Assembly: GCA_024867545.1 (NCBI GenBank)
Contig: JANFNE010000012.1
Span: 372,001 to 436,000, forward strand
Reading direction: 5' to 3'
Source of the DNA: Phytopythium helicoides
Lineage: Eukaryota; Oomycota; Peronosporomycetes; Pythiales; Pythiaceae
DNA length: 64,000 nt
Part shown: in pieces, positions 61,841 through 64,000 of the stretch
Position numbering within the stretch: the first letter of the stretch is position 1
Layout: every line of letters starts with the position of its first letter
Notes under the pieces: model-generated
The model's input: only the letters and a program-made list of their open reading frames with translations
Databases searched by the model: none
Told to the model about the DNA's origin: nothing
Translations under genes and position numbers: made by a program

Positions 61841-63014
61841 GACCGGCAGAGGTGAGATGCAATGCGAAGCTCAACAGCCTCCGTGGTTGACCGCACAATG
61901 CGAAGTGGCGGCTGGCAACGGCCACAACGCCAAGCGAGCTTGCCGTTACAACGACCTATACGAGTCGGAGCAGAAAGCCGGAGACATGGCTACGCTGGAG
62001 GATGTCATGCGGCGACTTGCCGTGCGATTGCTCTGGAGGTGTCCCAGCGATCGTTGCCACACGGTCTCCGCAGGTCTCAACCAATGGCACCAGCGGCGGT
62101 TTGTCTGCGTCTGGGATTTGCATGTGGCACACTATTGGTCTGGCTTCTGGAGCTCCAGTGGGACTTCAGAAAGCGATCGAGGTTTGATTCAGTGATGTTT
62201 GTATCCAATAATCTAACCATGAACTGAAATAAGGGGAGGTATGAGATGGACCACGCCGCTCTGAACGCCGAACATTCGGTTTCCGGCGCGCCACGTGACA
62301 GGCAAGTCGGAGCTGCTCGCTTGGTACGGTACGAGGCGCATTGTGGTCGAGTGCGCGGGGTATCCTCACGTGGTGAGCCTTCTTCTACTAAATCATGGCT
62401 GTTTGAAGCGAGCTTGGAGGCACAAGCTTCATCGGCCACAAACTCTTGAGGGTTGGAGGTGACGGCCATCAAGAAGTCAAGTCAAGTGATGCTTTACCTT
62501 CACGGAACGGAGATCTGCGCGAGAGAAACTTGTTGGAGCCTGCTGGTCTTGAGACGATGTTGCTGCCGATCGTGTCCAGCATCACGTCTGTGTTGATGCC
62601 GGCGTTACTCGATCAGCTTCCTACTGTACATACCACGCTGGAAAGGGGACGCACTTCGCGGGATTTGCCTCCTGGAGGTCCTGTCGTCGATCAAAATCCA
62701 GGATAGCGAGCCGGACGGGCGATTCCGATTGTGCCGTGACACTCTCATGTGAGTTATACGGCGCAGAGTATCCATTCGCGCTCGTAAATGACCCTCGGAC
62801 AGTGGCGCTGAGGTCGAGTACATTTCGACGCCTCGAGATCCGGAGGAGCGGTAGGAAACTGTACGCCCATGTGGCGGCGGGACGAAGTTTCGCCAGTCGA
62901 GCGTCTCCACTCGCCATCACGAGCAACACGCGCATATGGCTCAAGCTAATGGCACTTGAGGTAAAGAGCTCCTCCACCGGCTTTTACTTCCTGAAGCAGC
63001 TGCATTATGTAGCT
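61841..63014 (+). other. unresolved region, possible plus-strand multi-exon gene
   Basis: The left part is the promoter of the inverted array gene. From about 62280, plus-strand pieces can be joined with plausible GT/AG introns. A piece ending in NLLEPAGLET joins across 62559-62616 (58 nt) to LLYIPRWKGDALRGICLLEV and IQDSEPDGRFRLCRDTL. That joins across 62749-62802 (54 nt; GTGAGT donor) to GAEVEYISTPRDPEER and a stop at 62852-62854. The 5' end could not be fixed, and competing frames on both strands look similar, so no CDS is called. No domain is recognised. Confidence 0.28.
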
Positions 63015-63693
63015 TTATACGACCGTGAACTCGCGCAGGTAGGCGTAGAGGAACCAGACGTAGGCGCCACCGAAGAGCACGCGCTGCACCTGTGGCGGGA
63101 AGATGACGAGGAGCTGCACCATGACGCCCCAGAAGGCCATGAACAGGTAGGCGAGCGTCAGCATGTGCCAAATCGGCCACAGTCCGATGGTCCAGCTGCC
63201 GTCGCAGCCTCAGTGAGCACCTCCACAGCTTTCTCAGCCCTTCAACAGACCGCAAAACCACCTACCAGACACCCGAGAGCAGCATGAAGAAGAGCATGGC
63301 GTGCGTGGAGGAGCGCGCCGTCTCGTAGGACACACGCTCGCCGCAGATCATGGACCGGTAGACCTCGATGTAGCTGCCGAGCAGCACGACGACCGACGAG
63401 AGCGCGAACGCCAGGTGCACCATGGGTCGGTTGGCGCGCGGAGAGCGCAGAACTTCGTGCACGAAGCCGGCCTCGTGCAGCCCGAGGCTCGCGACGGTCA
63501 GGAACACGGCGGGCCACACGCGCTCCGAGACGAGCGTGAGCCACGAGCGCGGCGCCTTGCGCAGCCCCCGCGCGAGCTCCGAGGCCTCAGGCGCCTCGGG
63601 CACCATCGGGTCCGTCTCTTGCACGTTGTGAGGCGACTCGGGGGCCTCAGGGCGGCGCCCCACGCGCTCCTTGACGTCCTGCATCTCCATCAT
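63015..63693 (-). CDS. small multi-pass membrane protein (2 exons)
   Basis: Exons 63693-63266 and 63195-63015 join across a 70-nt intron (GTAGGT...GGCAG) to 202 residues. An acidic, Pro-rich N-terminal part of about 55 residues is followed by four or five likely membrane helices: WPAVFLTVASLGL, VHLAFALSSVVVLLGSYI, HAMLFFMLLSGV, LTLAYLFMAFWGVMVQLLVI and VLFGGAYVWFLYAYL. It ends REFTVV. A GTGTCT donor with a GAG acceptor is an alternative splice that would change only a few residues at the join. No family is recognised. It is probably an integral membrane protein of unknown location. Confidence 0.7.
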
Positions 63694-63920
63694 CTTTGGC
63701 TTCTTGGCGCTGTGGGTGCACTCGCTGGAATTGCGGGATTTCGACCAATAGATAGCTTGTTTTGGTGATTTTTGTGAATTTGGGAGATTTGGTTGGATGA
63801 AAAGAAGGGAGAAGAATGAATGTAGAACATGTTGAAGCGGGTGACCACGCCACGAACTTTGAATGGGACGACACAGCTACTTACGGGCCACGCAATATAC
63901 AAACTGGTGGTCAAAAACGC
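63694..63920. other. spacer upstream of the membrane protein gene
   Basis: A 227-nt promoter and terminator interval between two minus-strand genes; GGTTGGATG near 63790 is the only box-like string noticed. Confidence 0.4.
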
Positions 63921-64000
63921 TTACAGGCGCTGCCACTGGGGGCGTTGGGGCTGCTGCGAAAGGTAAACGCCGTTCTGCTGCGTGGTCTTGTACGTGGACT
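63921..64000 (-). CDS. C-terminal end of a gene cut by the right edge
   Basis: The minus strand reads STYKTTQQNGVYLSQQPQRP then QWQRL and a stop at 63921-63923. It is open to the edge, Gln-rich and clearly protein-like. Too little is present to name it. Confidence 0.5.
   Translation of the reverse strand, partial: STYKTTQQNGVYLSQQPQRPQWQRL

Noticed and set aside
1..64000. tRNA, rRNA, CRISPR arrays and intact transposons
   Set aside because: I saw no tRNA B-box with a matching cloverleaf, no rRNA sequence, no regularly spaced repeats and no transposase or reverse-transcriptase motif. A covariance or repeat-library search was not possible.

Overview
This window is nuclear DNA of an oomycete, most like Phytophthora or a close relative. 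The signs are introns of about 54-102 nt with GT/AG ends, short spacers, initiator-like GCCATTCG-CAA elements just upstream of start codons, a callose-type 1,3-beta-glucan synthase, an ankyrin-repeat kinase of the tyrosine-kinase-like type, and a large family of proteins with a START-like lipid-binding domain followed by a FYVE-like zinc finger. No virus, plasmid, CRISPR array, rRNA or recognisable tRNA was found. Starts were taken at ATG codons; several long open frames begin upstream at non-ATG codons and were trimmed.

Layout. 0.26-3.2 kb (-): nuclear-type protein with a PHD/RING-like finger and two TDBD-like Cys modules. 4.3-6.1 kb (-): a START/FYVE-like protein, long form. 7.8-12.2 kb (+): 13 ankyrin repeats, a degenerate kinase domain, then a kinase domain that keeps its catalytic residues. 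12.4-14.7 kb (-): mitochondrial ClpB/Hsp78 disaggregase with a heat-shock-element-like site upstream. 14.8-16.1 kb (-): decayed relic of an ankyrin-kinase gene. 17.0-19.1 kb (+): three-exon FYVE-SYLF protein. 19.2-23.7 kb (-): two-exon Codanin-1 homologue, divergent from a four-exon SCI1-like basic protein (23.9-25.0 kb, +). 25.3-32.0 kb (-): intronless glucan synthase fused to a complete 12-helix sugar-porter domain. 32-38 kb: gene-poor, with uncertain short frames, a second ankyrin relic (35.3-35.9 kb) and one small spliced gene (36.4 kb).

38.4-61.8 kb is the centrepiece: ten START/FYVE-like genes, nine head-to-tail on + and one inverted at the right end. The first two are long forms (716 and 604 aa) with acidic C-terminal extensions. 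The next seven are short forms (396-419 aa) that end just after the zinc finger. Two of these (47.9 and 50.7 kb) match at all but two noticed positions over about 970 nt, between clearly diverged flanks, which is the mark of gene conversion. With the 4.3 kb gene the window holds eleven family members. 63.0-63.7 kb (-) encodes a small multi-pass membrane protein, and another minus-strand gene enters at the right edge.

The genes are mostly unrelated housekeeping, cell-wall and signalling functions. The theme is lipid and membrane biology: eleven START/FYVE-like proteins plus the FYVE-SYLF protein.
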